Counted from the stretch's first letter, positions 11,014 to 20,808 are shown. The stretch is DNA of 64,000 nucleotides from Pseudomonas sp. CC6-YY-74 (GCF_002025205.1 NZ_CP019947.1:4731501-4795500); one strand, 5' to 3'. Notes: generated by a model not told the origin, from the sequence alone. Translations and numbers: made by a program.

Positions 11014-11272
11014 GCGGGTACCCATGGCAGATTGTTTGCTCTTGTGGCTTCTATTCGGCGGGGCGAATAGGCGCTTGGTTTTTCAGCTAGGCGGCATTTA
11101 TATATTTATGGGCATAGATATGGCAACTAAACCATAGTTGTATAGTATATTTACTAGCTTGTTTCGTCGGGTATAGTCCTTGGTCGCTTTGCATTACGTC
11201 GCCGTTGCCCTGATGCTCGCGGCTGACCACGCCATGCCCCTCTCGTGGCTGGCAGCCTGCTGAAAGGAACGC
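11014..11272. promoter_or_regulatory. AT-rich divergent promoter region
   Basis: The gap between the divergent acyl-CoA ligase and sensor kinase genes has an AT-rich core at about 11095-11160 (TATATATTTATGGGC, TATAGTATATTTACTAGC), strikingly different from the GC-rich surroundings. Several TATA-type -10 candidates exist on both strands, but no clear -35 pairs. It probably holds promoters for both operons. Confidence 0.45.
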
Positions 11273-13576
11273 GTGACGATGAGTGAGATCCAGGTGCAGT
11301 TACACAGCTGGCTGTGTCTGCAGCGCGAGGCGCTACCCTTGGCGGTGCGCGCCGATGCCTTGCGCCGTACCCTGCAGGCCTGCCCTGAAGTGCGTCAGGC
11401 GTTTTTTCTTGGCTGGAAATCAGGCACGGGTATCTACAGCCATGAAGGCAGTGCCCCGCACCTGCCGCCGGGCTTTGGCGATCCCTTGCAGGCCAGCGAT
11501 CAGCTGCTGTTCGAGGCGCTGGCGGCGCAGCCGCGCCTGAGTCTGGCCGAGTTGCGTGTGCTGCCCTGCTGGCTGGCCGGGCGCGTGCGCCGCGCCGCCA
11601 TCAGTCACGGCCAGGTGCTGACCTTGCAGCTGGATCAGGGCCAGCCCGGACTGTTGCTGATCGAACTGCAGGAGGGAGTCAGTCTCGATTGGCTCGGCTT
11701 GATCCAGCAACTGCTGCTGGCCCTGCTGGCCAGCCTGCCACTGCAGTCGCGCGGCAATGCCTTGCTCGGCGCCGACCCGCAGCCGAGTCTGCTGCTGGAT
11801 GCGCAGGCGCAGCCGCTGCAATTGAATGCGGCCATGCTCAAGCTGCTGGGCGGGCGGCCATTGCCGACGGTGGCGGCGTTTCTGCCGGTCAACGCGGCGC
11901 AACTGGTGCGCGCCTGCTTGCAGCAGAATCGGGCCATCGAGGAGGTCGAGGCTCAGGTAGACGGGCAGATTCTGATCTGGCTGTTCATCCCCGACCCGCA
12001 GGAGCAGCGGGTATTGGCCCGTTGTCGGCTGGCCACCGTTCAGGTTCGCGCCGAACGCGAGGCGGCCAAAGCCAGCCGGCTGTACCGGCTGATCACCGAA
12101 AACACCACCGACCTGATTTCCCGGCACACCCCGGACGGGCGTTTCCTCGACGCCTCGCCGGCCAGTTGGACGCTGCTCGGCTACTGGCCCGAAGAGCTGC
12201 GCGGCACCCTGGTACAGGCGCTGTTCCATCGTCAGGATCAGGCGCAACTGGTGCAGAGCACCCGCGAAGCGCTGGAGCAGGACGGCTACCACACCATGAC
12301 CTCGCGAATTGCCCACCGCGACGGCCACTACCTGTGGTTCGAGACCGCCAGCCGGGCGATCCGCGAAACCTACACCGGCGCGGTGGTGGAAGTGGTCAGC
12401 GTGTCGCGCGACATCACCGCGCGGGTGCAAGCCGAGGAGAACAAGCGGCGCCTGGCCGAAGTGGTCGAGGCCAATACCGACCTGGTGTTGTTTATCGAGC
12501 CGGGCGGATGCCTGACCTACCTCAATCCATCGGCCCGGCATGCCCTGAATATCGCCCCGGACCAGCCGCTGCCCGCGCTGGATGCGTTGCTCGGCGAGGA
12601 CGATGTGCAGCACTTGCAGGCCCGCGGCTGGGCCACCGCCGATAGCTGTGGCGTGTGGAGCGCCGAGGTGCGCCTGCTGCCGCTGGGGCAGCAGGCGCCG
12701 CTGCCGGTGTCGTTGGTGCTGCTGGCCCATCGCGGCAGCGGCGGCGAGCGCTACTACTCGCTGGTGGCCCGCGACATGACCGAGCGCGAGCTGCGCGAGG
12801 CCCAGCAGCGCCACCACCAGGACGAGCTGGCGCACACCGCGCGCCTGGTCACCCTCGGCGAGCTGGCCTCGGGTATCGCCCATGAGATCAATCAACCGCT
12901 GGCGGCGGTGGTCAATTACGCCAGTGCCAGCCAGCGCTACCTCAAGGCCCTCGGCACTAATCCGCAGGCGGCGGACAAGGTGGCCCAGGGCCTGGAACGC
13001 ATCACCGCACACGCCAACCACGCCGCCGAGGTGATCAAACGCCTGCGCGCCTTCCTGCGCAAGGGCCAGCGCCGCACCCAGGCCCTGGATATCGCCCAGG
13101 TGGCCCGCGAGGCGATGCGTCTATGTCAGTGGGAGGCGAGCAATTGGCAGGTGAATATCGTCGAGCAACTGGCGGATAATCTGCCGCCGGTCTACGCCGA
13201 CCGGGTACTGCTCGAACAGGTGCTACTCAACCTGTTGCGCAACGCCATCGACGCCAACCGCGAAGCCCATCCGGGCCAACCCTCGCGCATCGAACTGAGC
13301 GCGGGCGAGCGTGGCGGCCAGTTGTGCGTCTGGGTCAGTGACCAGGGCCCTGGCGTGGAAGCGGCGCAGTTGGAGCACATCTTCACCCCGTTCTACACCA
13401 GCAAGGCGGAAGGCCTGGGCTTGGGTCTGTCGATGAGTCGCAGCATTATCGAAGGCTTTGGTGGCGCCCTGGAGGCGCATCCGGGCAAGGCCGCCGGACT
13501 CTGCCTGGAATGTCGGCTGCCACTGGGCCGGGCTGACGAGGCCGCGAACAAGAACAACCAGAGGAGCAGGGGATGA
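11273..13576 (+). CDS. PAS-domain sensor histidine kinase, BfiS-like
   Basis: 767 residues, apparently soluble. After a divergent N-terminal region there is a PAS domain (LYRLITENTTDLISRHTPDGRFLDASPASWTLLGYWPEEL ... RDITAR), a second PAS-like segment (EVVEANTDLVLFIEPGG), then HisKA with the phospho-histidine in LGELASGIAHEINQPLAAV, and HATPase motifs NLLRNAIDAN, DQGPGV and GLGLGLSMSRSIIEG. This is the FixL/DctB-type kinase layout. It may start at GTG 11273 or ATG 11279; AGGA at 11265-11268 suits the ATG slightly better. It overlaps the response regulator by 4 bp. Size, partner and the flanking acyl-CoA ligase match BfiS of P. aeruginosa as I recall it, a regulator of biofilm development. Confidence 0.85.
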   Translation: MTMSEIQVQLHSWLCLQREALPLAVRADALRRTLQACPEVRQAFFLGWKSGTGIYSHEGSAPHLPPGFGDPLQASDQLLFEALAAQPRLSLAELRVLPCWLAGRVRRAAISHGQVLTLQLDQGQPGLLLIELQEGVSLDWLGLIQQLLLALLASLPLQSRGNALLGADPQPSLLLDAQAQPLQLNAAMLKLLGGRPLPTVAAFLPVNAAQLVRACLQQNRAIEEVEAQVDGQILIWLFIPDPQEQRVLARCRLATVQVRAEREAAKASRLYRLITENTTDLISRHTPDGRFLDASPASWTLLGYWPEELRGTLVQALFHRQDQAQLVQSTREALEQDGYHTMTSRIAHRDGHYLWFETASRAIRETYTGAVVEVVSVSRDITARVQAEENKRRLAEVVEANTDLVLFIEPGGCLTYLNPSARHALNIAPDQPLPALDALLGEDDVQHLQARGWATADSCGVWSAEVRLLPLGQQAPLPVSLVLLAHRGSGGERYYSLVARDMTERELREAQQRHHQDELAHTARLVTLGELASGIAHEINQPLAAVVNYASASQRYLKALGTNPQAADKVAQGLERITAHANHAAEVIKRLRAFLRKGQRRTQALDIAQVAREAMRLCQWEASNWQVNIVEQLADNLPPVYADRVLLEQVLLNLLRNAIDANREAHPGQPSRIELSAGERGGQLCVWVSDQGPGVEAAQLEHIFTPFYTSKAEGLGLGLSMSRSIIEGFGGALEAHPGKAAGLCLECRLPLGRADEAANKNNQRSRG

Positions 13577-14220
13577 GCGGGCAAACGCAACAACAGGTGT
13601 ATGTGGTCGATGATGACCAGGGCATGCTCGATTCCACCGTCTGGCTACTGGAGTCGGTGGGGCTCAAGGCCTTGCCCTTTACCAGCGGCCGGGAGTTTCT
13701 CGAGGCCTGTGCGGCCGAGACCCGTGGCTGCGTGCTGCTGGATGTACGCATGCCCGGCATGGGTGGGCTGAATGTGCAGGAAGCCCTGCGCGAGCGTGGG
13801 ATCGACATGCCGATCATCTTCGTCAGTGGCCATGCCGATGTGCCGATTGTGGTGCGCGCCTTTCGTGCCGGCGCGGTGGACTTTATCGAGAAGCCCTACA
13901 ACGAGCAGTTGCTGCTCGACAGCGTGCAGCAGGCCCTGAGTCGGCCGCCGGCGACCCCAGCGGTGGATGAGCGCCTGCAGGCGGTGCAGGCGCGCCTGGA
14001 CAGCCTCACCCCGCGCGAGCGCGATGTGCTGCTGCCGCTGGTGTGTGGTTACACCAACCGGGAAGTCGCCGAGCAGCTGGAAATCAGCGTAAAAACCGTC
14101 GATCTGTACCGCTCGCGGGTGATGAAGCGCATGCAGGCCGCGACCCTCGCCGATCTGGTCGGCATGGCCATCGCCGCCGGCCTGGTGGATGCCCTGCAGC
14201 TGCGCGAGCCAGCAAGCTAG
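13573..14220 (+). CDS. FixJ/NarL-type response regulator, BfiR-like
   Basis: 215 residues: receiver domain with acidic pair DDDQG, phospho-accepting Asp in CVLLDVRMPGMGG and Lys in IEKPYNEQ, joined to a LuxR-type helix-turn-helix (LTPRERDVLLPLVCGYTNREVAEQLEISVKTVDLYRSRVMKRMQ). Its start overlaps the stop of the kinase gene (ATGA), so the pair is translationally coupled and should be cognate. In P. aeruginosa the equivalent BfiR activates cafA and so lowers rsmZ RNA; whether that holds here is inference. Confidence 0.9.
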   Translation: MSGQTQQQVYVVDDDQGMLDSTVWLLESVGLKALPFTSGREFLEACAAETRGCVLLDVRMPGMGGLNVQEALRERGIDMPIIFVSGHADVPIVVRAFRAGAVDFIEKPYNEQLLLDSVQQALSRPPATPAVDERLQAVQARLDSLTPRERDVLLPLVCGYTNREVAEQLEISVKTVDLYRSRVMKRMQAATLADLVGMAIAAGLVDALQLREPAS

Positions 14221-14231
14221 GCGCAATCCGG

Positions 14232-16375
14232 GTGTTGCTGTTCGGCGCGCTGGTGCATCTGTTGCTGCTGCTGAGCCTGATCCTGTTGCCCCGCGCGTAT
14301 TTCAGCCAGGCGTTGCAGCTGGTGGCCGTGCCGATTTTTCTGGTGCTGACGCCGGCCACCCTGCTGCTGGGGCTTTTGTTGCAGGACCTCTTCCAGCAAG
14401 CCCGGGATCGTCAGGCCCTGCGTGAGAGCGCGGCTCGTCTGCGGGCGATCAGCGAGGCCAGCCCGGACCTGACCCTGGTACTGGACGAGGAGGGGCGTTA
14501 CCTGGAGGTGATGGCCCCCGACCCGCAGCTGCTCTATGGCGGCGGTGAGGGCCTGGTCGGCAAGCGCCTGGCCGATGTGCTGTCCGTTGGTCAGACGGAG
14601 CGCTCATGGCCTTTCTCACGCACACCCTGGCCAGCGACAGCCCGCAAACCCTGGAATACGGCATGCGTACGCCTTCCGGCCATCGGCAGTTCGAGGGTCG
14701 CGCCCGGCGCCTGGATACCCCGCTGCAGGGCAAGCGGGCAATGGTGTTCATCGCTCGTGATATTACCGACAGGGTCAATCTCGAGCGGGATCGGCAGATT
14801 GCCGCGATTGCCTTCGAGTCCCAGCAGGGCATGCTGATCACCGCTGCCAGCACGCGGATCCTCAAGGTCAACCGTGCCTTCAGCCAGATCAGCGGCTACA
14901 GCGCCGCTGAAGTCGTCGGCCAGACCACCCAGATGCTCAGCTCCGGGCGGCAGAGCCCGGCGTTCTACCAAGCCATGTGGGAGACCCTGATCGAGACGGG
15001 TATCTGGGAGGGGGAGATCTGGAACCGGCGCAAGAGTGGCGAAGTCTTTCCCGAGTGGCTGACCATCAGCGCGGTGCGTGGTGCGTGGTGCGCGATGAGC
15101 GTGGGCGGGTCAGCAACTATGTGGCGTCGTTGACCGATATCAGCGAGCGCAAGTCCGCCGAGGAGGAGATCAAGCACCTGGCGTTCTACGATGCCCTTAC
15201 CGGCCTGCCCAATCGGCGCCTGCTGCGTGACCGCCTGCAGCAGGCGCGGGCGTTGAGTCGGCGCAATGGCCAGCATGCGGCGCTGGTGTTCCTCGACCTC
15301 GACAACTTCAAGAATGTTAACGACCTGTATGGCCATCAGGTCGGTGACGAACTGCTGTGTCAGGTGGCCGAGCGCTTGCGCCATAGCCTGCGTGAGCGCG
15401 ATACCGTGGCCCGTTTGGGGGGGCGACGAGTTCGTGCTGATGATCGAGGGGCTGGAGACCCGTACCGAGGAAGCCGCTTCCCAGGTCGAGCACCTGGGCG
15501 CCAAGGTGCTGGACGGCCTGCGCCAGCCTTATCTGGCCGGCGGCCATCGCCTGTTCAGCAGCGCCAGCCTGGGCGTGGTGCTGTTCAATGACGAGCAGTA
15601 TTCGGTGGATGAACTGATGCAGCGCGCCGACCTGTCGATGTACACGGCCAAGGCCGCGGGCAAGAACGCCCTGAGTTTTTACGACCCGCAGATGCAGGAG
15701 GCGGTCAGCGCTCGCCTGCAGCTGGAGGAGGACCTACGCCGGGGGCTGCAGGACGGTGAGTTCCTGCTGTATCTGCAGCCGCAGGTGGATCAGCTGGGGC
15801 GCCTGACCGGTGCCGAGGCGCTGGTGCGCTGGCAGCACCCGCAGCGCGGCTTGTTGGCGCCTAGCGCCTTTATCGCTATCGCCGAGCGCTGTGGGCTGAT
15901 CGAGGCGCTGCAACAGACCCTGCAGCATAGCGGAGCCAACCCCCAGTTCCTCAAACTGGAGCTGACCGAGTCATTGCTCCTGACGGACATGGACACAGCC
16001 AGCGGGCGCATGCAGACGCTGAGAGACATCGGCATCCGCTTCTCCATTGATGACTTCGGTACGGGTTATTCGTCCATGGCTTATCTGCAGCAGTTGCCGC
16101 TGGATCAGCTAAAGATAGACCAGTCGTTCACTCGTGAGTTGCCGGACAATCCCAGCAGCCTGGCCATCGTGTGCGCGATTATCGCCCTGGGGCAAAGCCT
16201 CAAGCTGGAGGTGATTGCCGAAGGCGTGGAAACCCTGGCGCAACGCGACAGTCTGCTGAGCAATGGCTGCTTGCATTACCAGGGCTACTTTTTTGGCCGG
16301 GCCATGGCCGTGGCGGATTTTGCCGCGTCCGCTTTGTTTCGGCTCAGGCTTGCAGGGGCTGCGTCTGAGGCGTGA
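14232..16375 (+). pseudogene. Decayed membrane PAS-PAS-GGDEF-EAL gene
   Basis: Pieces of one c-di-GMP turnover protein lie in three frames. Order: two membrane segments (LLFGALVHLLLLLSLILLP; LVAVPIFLVLTPATLLLGLLL), a PAS domain, a second PAS domain ending TDISERKSAEEEIKHLAF, GGDEF and EAL. Frame breaks: (1) near 14600, where adding one G (GAGGCGCTC) rejoins QTEALMAFLTHTL; (2) at 15073-15093, three tandem GGTGCGT/C units in place of one, net +14; (3) at 15417-15423, a run of seven G where six restore ARLGGDEFVLM. The EAL domain keeps AEALVRW and DDFGTGYSS but, between GLI and GANP (about 15905-15925), is about 44 residues shorter than the intact neighbour at 16409-18991 and lacks the VNVSA metal-site segment. 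The likely start is GTG 14232, right after the response regulator. Not expected to yield a working phosphodiesterase even if the frames were corrected. Confidence 0.8.
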
Positions 16376-16408
16376 ACACGCTGTCAGCCGTTTGCCTGAT
16401 ACGCCGGC

Positions 16409-18991
16409 TCAGGCGCTGCTGGCGCCAGCAGGCTTGGACCACTGCTCGAACATTTGTGGCGGCTGCGGTTTGCCGAACAGATAACCCTGAAAGCGCTGGC
16501 AACCCAGGCGCAGCAAGGCATCGCGCTGAGCCAGGGTTTCCACGCCTTCGGCGATCACGTCCAGGTCCATGCTGGCGCCCAGTGCGACTATGGTGCGGAC
16601 GATGGCCTCGTCGTTGGGGTCGCTGAGCAGGTCGCGGACGAAGGAGCGGTCGATCTTCAGCTGGTCCAGCGGCAGACGCTTGAGGTAGCTGAGCGACGAA
16701 TAGCCGGTGCCAAAGTCGTCCAGTGCGAAGCGCACGCCGCGCGCCTTGAGTTGGCCCATCTTGACGATCATGGTTTCCACGTCCTGCACCAGGTGGCTCT
16801 CGGTCAGTTCCAGCTCCAGGCGCTGCGGGTTGGCCCCGGTTTCATCCAGTACGGCAAGTACGTCGTCGACGAAATCATGGTGGTGGAATTGCCGCGCGCT
16901 GACGTTGACCGCCATGGTCAGTGGTTCGCGCTCGGGGTCTGTGGCCCAAACCACCAGTTGCTCGCAGGCACAGTGCAGGATCCAGCGGCCCAGGGGCAGG
17001 ATCAGGCCGGTACTCTCCGCCAGCGGGATGAATTCGCCGGGGGCTACCAGGCCACGACTGGGGTGCTGCCAGCGCACTAGGGCTTCGGCGCCGAGCAGTT
17101 GCCCCTGCGCGTTGACCTGCGGCTGATAGTGCAGGATGAAGTGACGTGCGCCCAGGCTCTGGCGCAGGTCGTTTTCCAGGTTGGTGCGGGCGTTGACCTC
17201 GGTCTGCATCTCGAGGTTGAAGAACCTCAGGGTGTTGCGGCCGGCGGCCTTGGCCTTGTACACGGCCAGGTCGGCGCGCTTGAACAGTTCATCCAGCGTG
17301 CCCTGGGCCTCGGAAAATAGGGCGATGCCGATGCTGGCGCTGCTGGTGTGGCTGCGCCCCTGCAGAACATAGGGCTCGGCGAGAACCTGGATCAGCTTGC
17401 TCGCCACCGTTTCGATCTGGCCGATGGCCTCGTCGGGCTGAGCGCTCAACCCTTCCAGCACCAGCACGAACTCGTCGCCGCCCTGGCGGGCCAAGGTGTC
17501 TTCGGCGCGTACCTGTTCACTCAGGCGCCGGGCTACCTGCTGCAGCAGTTGGTCGCCCATATCGTGACCGAGGGTGTCGTTGAGATCCTTGAAGTTGTCC
17601 AGATCGATGAACAGCAGGGCGCCTTCGAGCTGGTTGCGCGCCGCCTGGGCCAGGGCATGCTGCAGGCGATCGAGCAGCAGGCGGCGGTTGGGCAGGCCGG
17701 TGAGTGGGTCGTAGAAGGCCAGGCGATGGATCTGCTCGAGGTTTTTCTTGTGCTCGCTGATATCGGTGGAGATGCCGCACAGGGCATAGATACGGCCGTC
17801 CGGGTGGCGCAGCGGTAGCTTCACCGAGAGGTAGGTGCGTTGGCTGCCGTCGCTCAGCGCGTGGGTGATGTCCTCGGTCTCGACGCGTTCGCCCTGGTGC
17901 AGCACGCGGCTGTCATTGGCATGCAGGTTGGCGGAGGTGGCCGCATCGAAGAAGCGTTCGTCGGTCTGCCCTACCACCTGCGCCAGCGGCACGCCGAACC
18001 GCTCGCAGACCTTGCGGTTGGCGTACTGGTAACGCAGTTCGGGGTCTTTGATGTAGATATAGGCCTCGACGCTGTCGAGGATGGTATTCAGGCGTTCCTC
18101 GCTGGCGCGTAGGTGCCGGGTTTTTTCGCTCACCTGGCGGCGCAGCAGCTGCACCAAGCCCAGCGTCGCGAGCAGCAGTCCGGCCAGGCCCCACCAGACC
18201 TTGGCCGGAATCCCCGGGGAAGCGGGCGCGCCGCTCCAGCGGCTTAGCGTCTGGAAATAGAAGGACTCGGGGTTGCCTTCCCAGGCCAGCAGGTGCTGGT
18301 CGATAGCGGCTAGCAGGTCGTCGTTGGTGCCCTTGCGGGTGGCGTAGAACATGCGCACGGGCGGGATCATCAGCGGTGTGCCACGCAGGCCGTAGAGAGC
18401 GGCGTGCATGTCGCCGAACTGCTGGTTGGCCACAGCGGCGTCGGCCTGACCCTCGCTGACCATTTCGAAGCCCTGCTTGAGGCTCGTCACCGGCAGCAGC
18501 TCTCCTGCCATCTGAGCGCCTGCGTATATGGCGACCAGATAGTCCTGCTGGATGGAGCCGGCGAGCACCATTATGCGTCGGTTCTGGAGATCCAGCGGCG
18601 AGCTAAGCTCGATGTTCTGGCGGCTGTAGAGCAGCGACCAACTGTACAGGGCGGGTTTGCTATGGAAGTCCATGACCTGTGCCCGTGCCTCGCTGAAGGC
18701 CACATCCGGCAGCAGGTCGATCGTACCGTTTTGCGCCAGTTCCAGGCAGGCTTGCCAGTCGCAGGGCACCGGGGTCAGTTGCCAGTTTTCCTGGCGGGCG
18801 ATTTCATTCAGCAACTCGCCGAGGATCCCGGAGATTTGCCCGTTCTGGCCCAGCAGGATCTTCGGCTCGTTGGCGTAGACCCCCACGCGCACCTCGCGCT
18901 GCTGCGCCCAGATCGGTGAGGCGCAGACCATGCACAGCGCCAGTAAGCCACTAAGGCCGGTGTGGCAGGGGCGTGTCGAGGGTGGCTTCAT
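16409..18991 (-). CDS. Membrane GGDEF-EAL protein with periplasmic solute-binding sensor
   Basis: 860 residues. Signal peptide (SGLLALCMVCASPIWAQQ), then a periplasmic SBP_bac_3-type domain (REVRVGVYANEPKILLGQNGQISGILGELL ...), a transmembrane helix VWWGLAGLLLATLGLVQLL, a PAS domain, GGDEF with intact ARQGGDEFVLVLEGL, and EAL with GAEALVRWQHP, VNVSARQF, ELELTESHL and DDFGTGYSSLSYLKRLPLDQLKID. Both catalytic motifs look intact, so diguanylate cyclase and phosphodiesterase activity are both possible. The periplasmic domain suggests response to a small solute such as an amino acid (inference). It is convergent with the decayed GGDEF-EAL gene, 33 bp apart. Confidence 0.92.
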   Translation of the reverse strand: MKPPSTRPCHTGLSGLLALCMVCASPIWAQQREVRVGVYANEPKILLGQNGQISGILGELLNEIARQENWQLTPVPCDWQACLELAQNGTIDLLPDVAFSEARAQVMDFHSKPALYSWSLLYSRQNIELSSPLDLQNRRIMVLAGSIQQDYLVAIYAGAQMAGELLPVTSLKQGFEMVSEGQADAAVANQQFGDMHAALYGLRGTPLMIPPVRMFYATRKGTNDDLLAAIDQHLLAWEGNPESFYFQTLSRWSGAPASPGIPAKVWWGLAGLLLATLGLVQLLRRQVSEKTRHLRASEERLNTILDSVEAYIYIKDPELRYQYANRKVCERFGVPLAQVVGQTDERFFDAATSANLHANDSRVLHQGERVETEDITHALSDGSQRTYLSVKLPLRHPDGRIYALCGISTDISEHKKNLEQIHRLAFYDPLTGLPNRRLLLDRLQHALAQAARNQLEGALLFIDLDNFKDLNDTLGHDMGDQLLQQVARRLSEQVRAEDTLARQGGDEFVLVLEGLSAQPDEAIGQIETVASKLIQVLAEPYVLQGRSHTSSASIGIALFSEAQGTLDELFKRADLAVYKAKAAGRNTLRFFNLEMQTEVNARTNLENDLRQSLGARHFILHYQPQVNAQGQLLGAEALVRWQHPSRGLVAPGEFIPLAESTGLILPLGRWILHCACEQLVVWATDPEREPLTMAVNVSARQFHHHDFVDDVLAVLDETGANPQRLELELTESHLVQDVETMIVKMGQLKARGVRFALDDFGTGYSSLSYLKRLPLDQLKIDRSFVRDLLSDPNDEAIVRTIVALGASMDLDVIAEGVETLAQRDALLRLGCQRFQGYLFGKPQPPQMFEQWSKPAGASSA

Positions 18992-19099
18992 GGGCTAACC
19001 GCTTTCAATCCAATGAGTTTATCCAGCAACCATGGACAGCATACGGGGTGATTGCCTCTGATGTCGGATAGCTACTACCGATGATCCTGTGCGTCTGGC

Positions 19100-19711
19100 T
19101 CACTGCGCCCAGCCGCGATAGACGAAGGTCATGGGCTTGGGCCCTTTCAGGTAGCCAGTCTGCAGCTGGGCGATGGTGAAACCGCCAGCGCCGATCAGCG
19201 CCGGAATGTCGCGATTGAGGTGGCAGCCGCCGGCCAGGGGTTTCCAGTAGGGCGTCAGCCGCTGTTGCCAGCGCACTACCGGGGCATCCGGGGCCAGGCC
19301 GTGTTCGCAGAACAGCAGGCGGCCGCCAGGTTTCAGCACCCGGCGCATCTCTTGCAGCGCGGCCACGGCGTCCGGGATGGTACACAGAGTAAAGGTACAG
19401 ACGATGCTGTCGAAACTGGCGTCGCTGGCCTGGATCTGGCCCAGCTCCAGGGCGATCATTTCTACCGGTATGGCGCAGCGCGCGGCGCGGCTGCGGGCCA
19501 GGTGCTGCATTTCGGCCGAGGGATCGACGCCGACGATCGCGCTGACTTTCGCCGCATCGTAGAACCCCAGATTCAGTCCGCTGCCGATGCCGATCTCCAG
19601 CACCCGCCCCTCGGCCAGCGGGACGATCTGCGCGCGGGCCTGCATTACCTCACCCATGCCGCAGGCGAAGTCGATCAGGTGCGGCAGGATGTAGCGGTCA
19701 TACAGGTGCAT
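19100..19711 (-). CDS. Class I SAM-dependent methyltransferase
   Basis: 203 residues from ATG 19711 (MHLYDRYILPHLIDFACG); the in-frame upstream extension is Arg-rich and overlaps the next gene. SAM-binding motif I is VLEIGIGSGLNLGFY, followed by VGVDPSAEM, FDSIVCTFTLCTIPD and MRRVLKPGGRLLFCEHG, the UbiE/Methyltransf_11 pattern. The substrate is unknown. Stop-to-start spacing to the DUF5629-like gene upstream is 17 bp, suggesting co-transcription. Confidence 0.88.
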   Translation of the reverse strand: MHLYDRYILPHLIDFACGMGEVMQARAQIVPLAEGRVLEIGIGSGLNLGFYDAAKVSAIVGVDPSAEMQHLARSRAARCAIPVEMIALELGQIQASDASFDSIVCTFTLCTIPDAVAALQEMRRVLKPGGRLLFCEHGLAPDAPVVRWQQRLTPYWKPLAGGCHLNRDIPALIGAGGFTIAQLQTGYLKGPKPMTFVYRGWAQ

Positions 19712-19728
19712 GGCGCGCTCCGTTGGGA

Positions 19729-20082
19729 TCAGTCGTCGCTGACTTCGGCGTCGTCGTTGTCGAGATTGTCGCCGCGGATTGCCGCGAAGCATTTGATCCG
19801 GTGCTCTGCGTCGCCATCCGTCAGGTGCCAGCTGTCCGTCTCGGCATCGAAGCTCGCCGCGCTCACCGCAGCCAGGGAGAACTGCCAACGGCGGCGCGCG
19901 CTGCCGTCGGCGCAGTCGATGCTCAGCAGTGGCTGATCCTTGCTGTCGGCACTGGCCGAGCCGGCGCTGACCTGGGCCAGCAGCTCCTTGTCCAGGTTGA
20001 ATTGCCAGGCGTAGAGGTCGTCGATTTCAAGCATATCAGCGGCTTCGAGGGCTTCGATCAGGCTGTTGTGGGCTGTGCTCAT
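19729..20082 (-). CDS. Small acidic DUF5629-like protein
   Basis: 117 residues, acidic, ending in NLDNDDAEVSDD; no signal peptide or membrane segment. MSTAHNSLIEALEAADMLEIDDLYAWQFNL and the mid-region WQFSLAAVSAASFD resemble a small Pseudomonas-restricted family I recall as DUF5629; no function is known. It lies between the NAD(P)-binding protein and the methyltransferase on the same strand. Confidence 0.65.
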   Translation of the reverse strand: MSTAHNSLIEALEAADMLEIDDLYAWQFNLDKELLAQVSAGSASADSKDQPLLSIDCADGSARRRWQFSLAAVSAASFDAETDSWHLTDGDAEHRIKCFAAIRGDNLDNDDAEVSDD

Positions 20083-20112
20083 GGTTTGGCTCGATAGGGT
20101 GGGGTAAGGGGA

Positions 20113-20754
20113 TCAGCGGCCGAGGCGGCGCAGCCGGTCGGACTCGATGACGCGCAGGCCGCGGTCTTCTTCCAGGGCCAGGCGCCAGAGGGCGCGGGCC
20201 AGTACGGTGGCTTCGATGCCGTGGTATTTGCCCGGTAACCAGCGCGCCAGCGGCGCGGCCAGGCGTTCGCCGAGGCGGAATTCGTTGCGCGGGCCGAGCA
20301 GTAGGGAGGGTCGGGCGATGGTCAGCTGCGGCCAGTCCTGGGCTTGCAGTGCTTGCTCCATCTCGCCCTTGACCCGGTTATAGAATACCGAGGACTTGGC
20401 GTCGGCGCCGAGGGCGCTGACCACCAGCAGGTGACGTGCACCGAGCTCGCGGGCACGCTGGGCGAAGGCCACGACCAGATCATGGTCGACGGCGCGAAAG
20501 GCATCCTGCGAGCCGGCTTGTTTGATCGTGGTGCCCAGGCAGCAGAAGGCCGTGTCGATGGGGCCGTTGAGTTGGGGCAAGAGGCCGAGCAGTTCACCCA
20601 CCGGGTTTTCCAGGTGCGAGTGTTCGGCCAATGGCCGGCGGCTCGGCGCCAGCACGCGCGCGACCGTAGGTTCGTTGAGCAGGCGATCCAACAGGTGTTC
20701 ACCGATCAGGCCGGTGGCACCCGCGAGGAGGATGTGCTGGGGCGTCAAATACAT
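20113..20754 (-). CDS. NAD(P)-binding Rossmann-fold protein (atypical SDR)
   Basis: 213 residues from ATG 20754. N-terminal nucleotide-binding motif ILLAGATGLIGEHLLDRLL, then FCCLGTTIKQAGS, HLLVVSALGADA and an SDR-like YNRVKGEME. This matches the atypical short-chain dehydrogenases related to human HTATIP2, which bind NADPH and often act as sensors or reductases of unknown substrate. A longer start at 20781 is possible; GGAGA lies 12 bases before the chosen one. It is the first gene of the small minus-strand group 20754-19100. Confidence 0.8.
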   Translation of the reverse strand: MYLTPQHILLAGATGLIGEHLLDRLLNEPTVARVLAPSRRPLAEHSHLENPVGELLGLLPQLNGPIDTAFCCLGTTIKQAGSQDAFRAVDHDLVVAFAQRARELGARHLLVVSALGADAKSSVFYNRVKGEMEQALQAQDWPQLTIARPSLLLGPRNEFRLGERLAAPLARWLPGKYHGIEATVLARALWRLALEEDRGLRVIESDRLRRLGR

Positions 20755-20790
20755 AATCGTGGGGTCTCCGCTGATATCCATCAGCTTAAC

Positions 20791-20808
20791 AGGCCGTTGA
20801 AAAACTAC
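20791..20808. repeat. Single end of MITE-like repeat (copy C)
   Basis: AGGCCGTTGAAAAACTAC at 20791-20808 is identical to one terminus of the complete element at 5671-5688; no matching second terminus was found nearby. The TAG stop of the caspase-fold gene (complement at 20805-20807) lies inside this sequence. Confidence 0.6.

Noticed and set aside
15073..15093. Active phase-variation switch
   Set aside because: The gene carries two other frameshifts and a domain deletion, so slippage at this tract alone could not restore a product.
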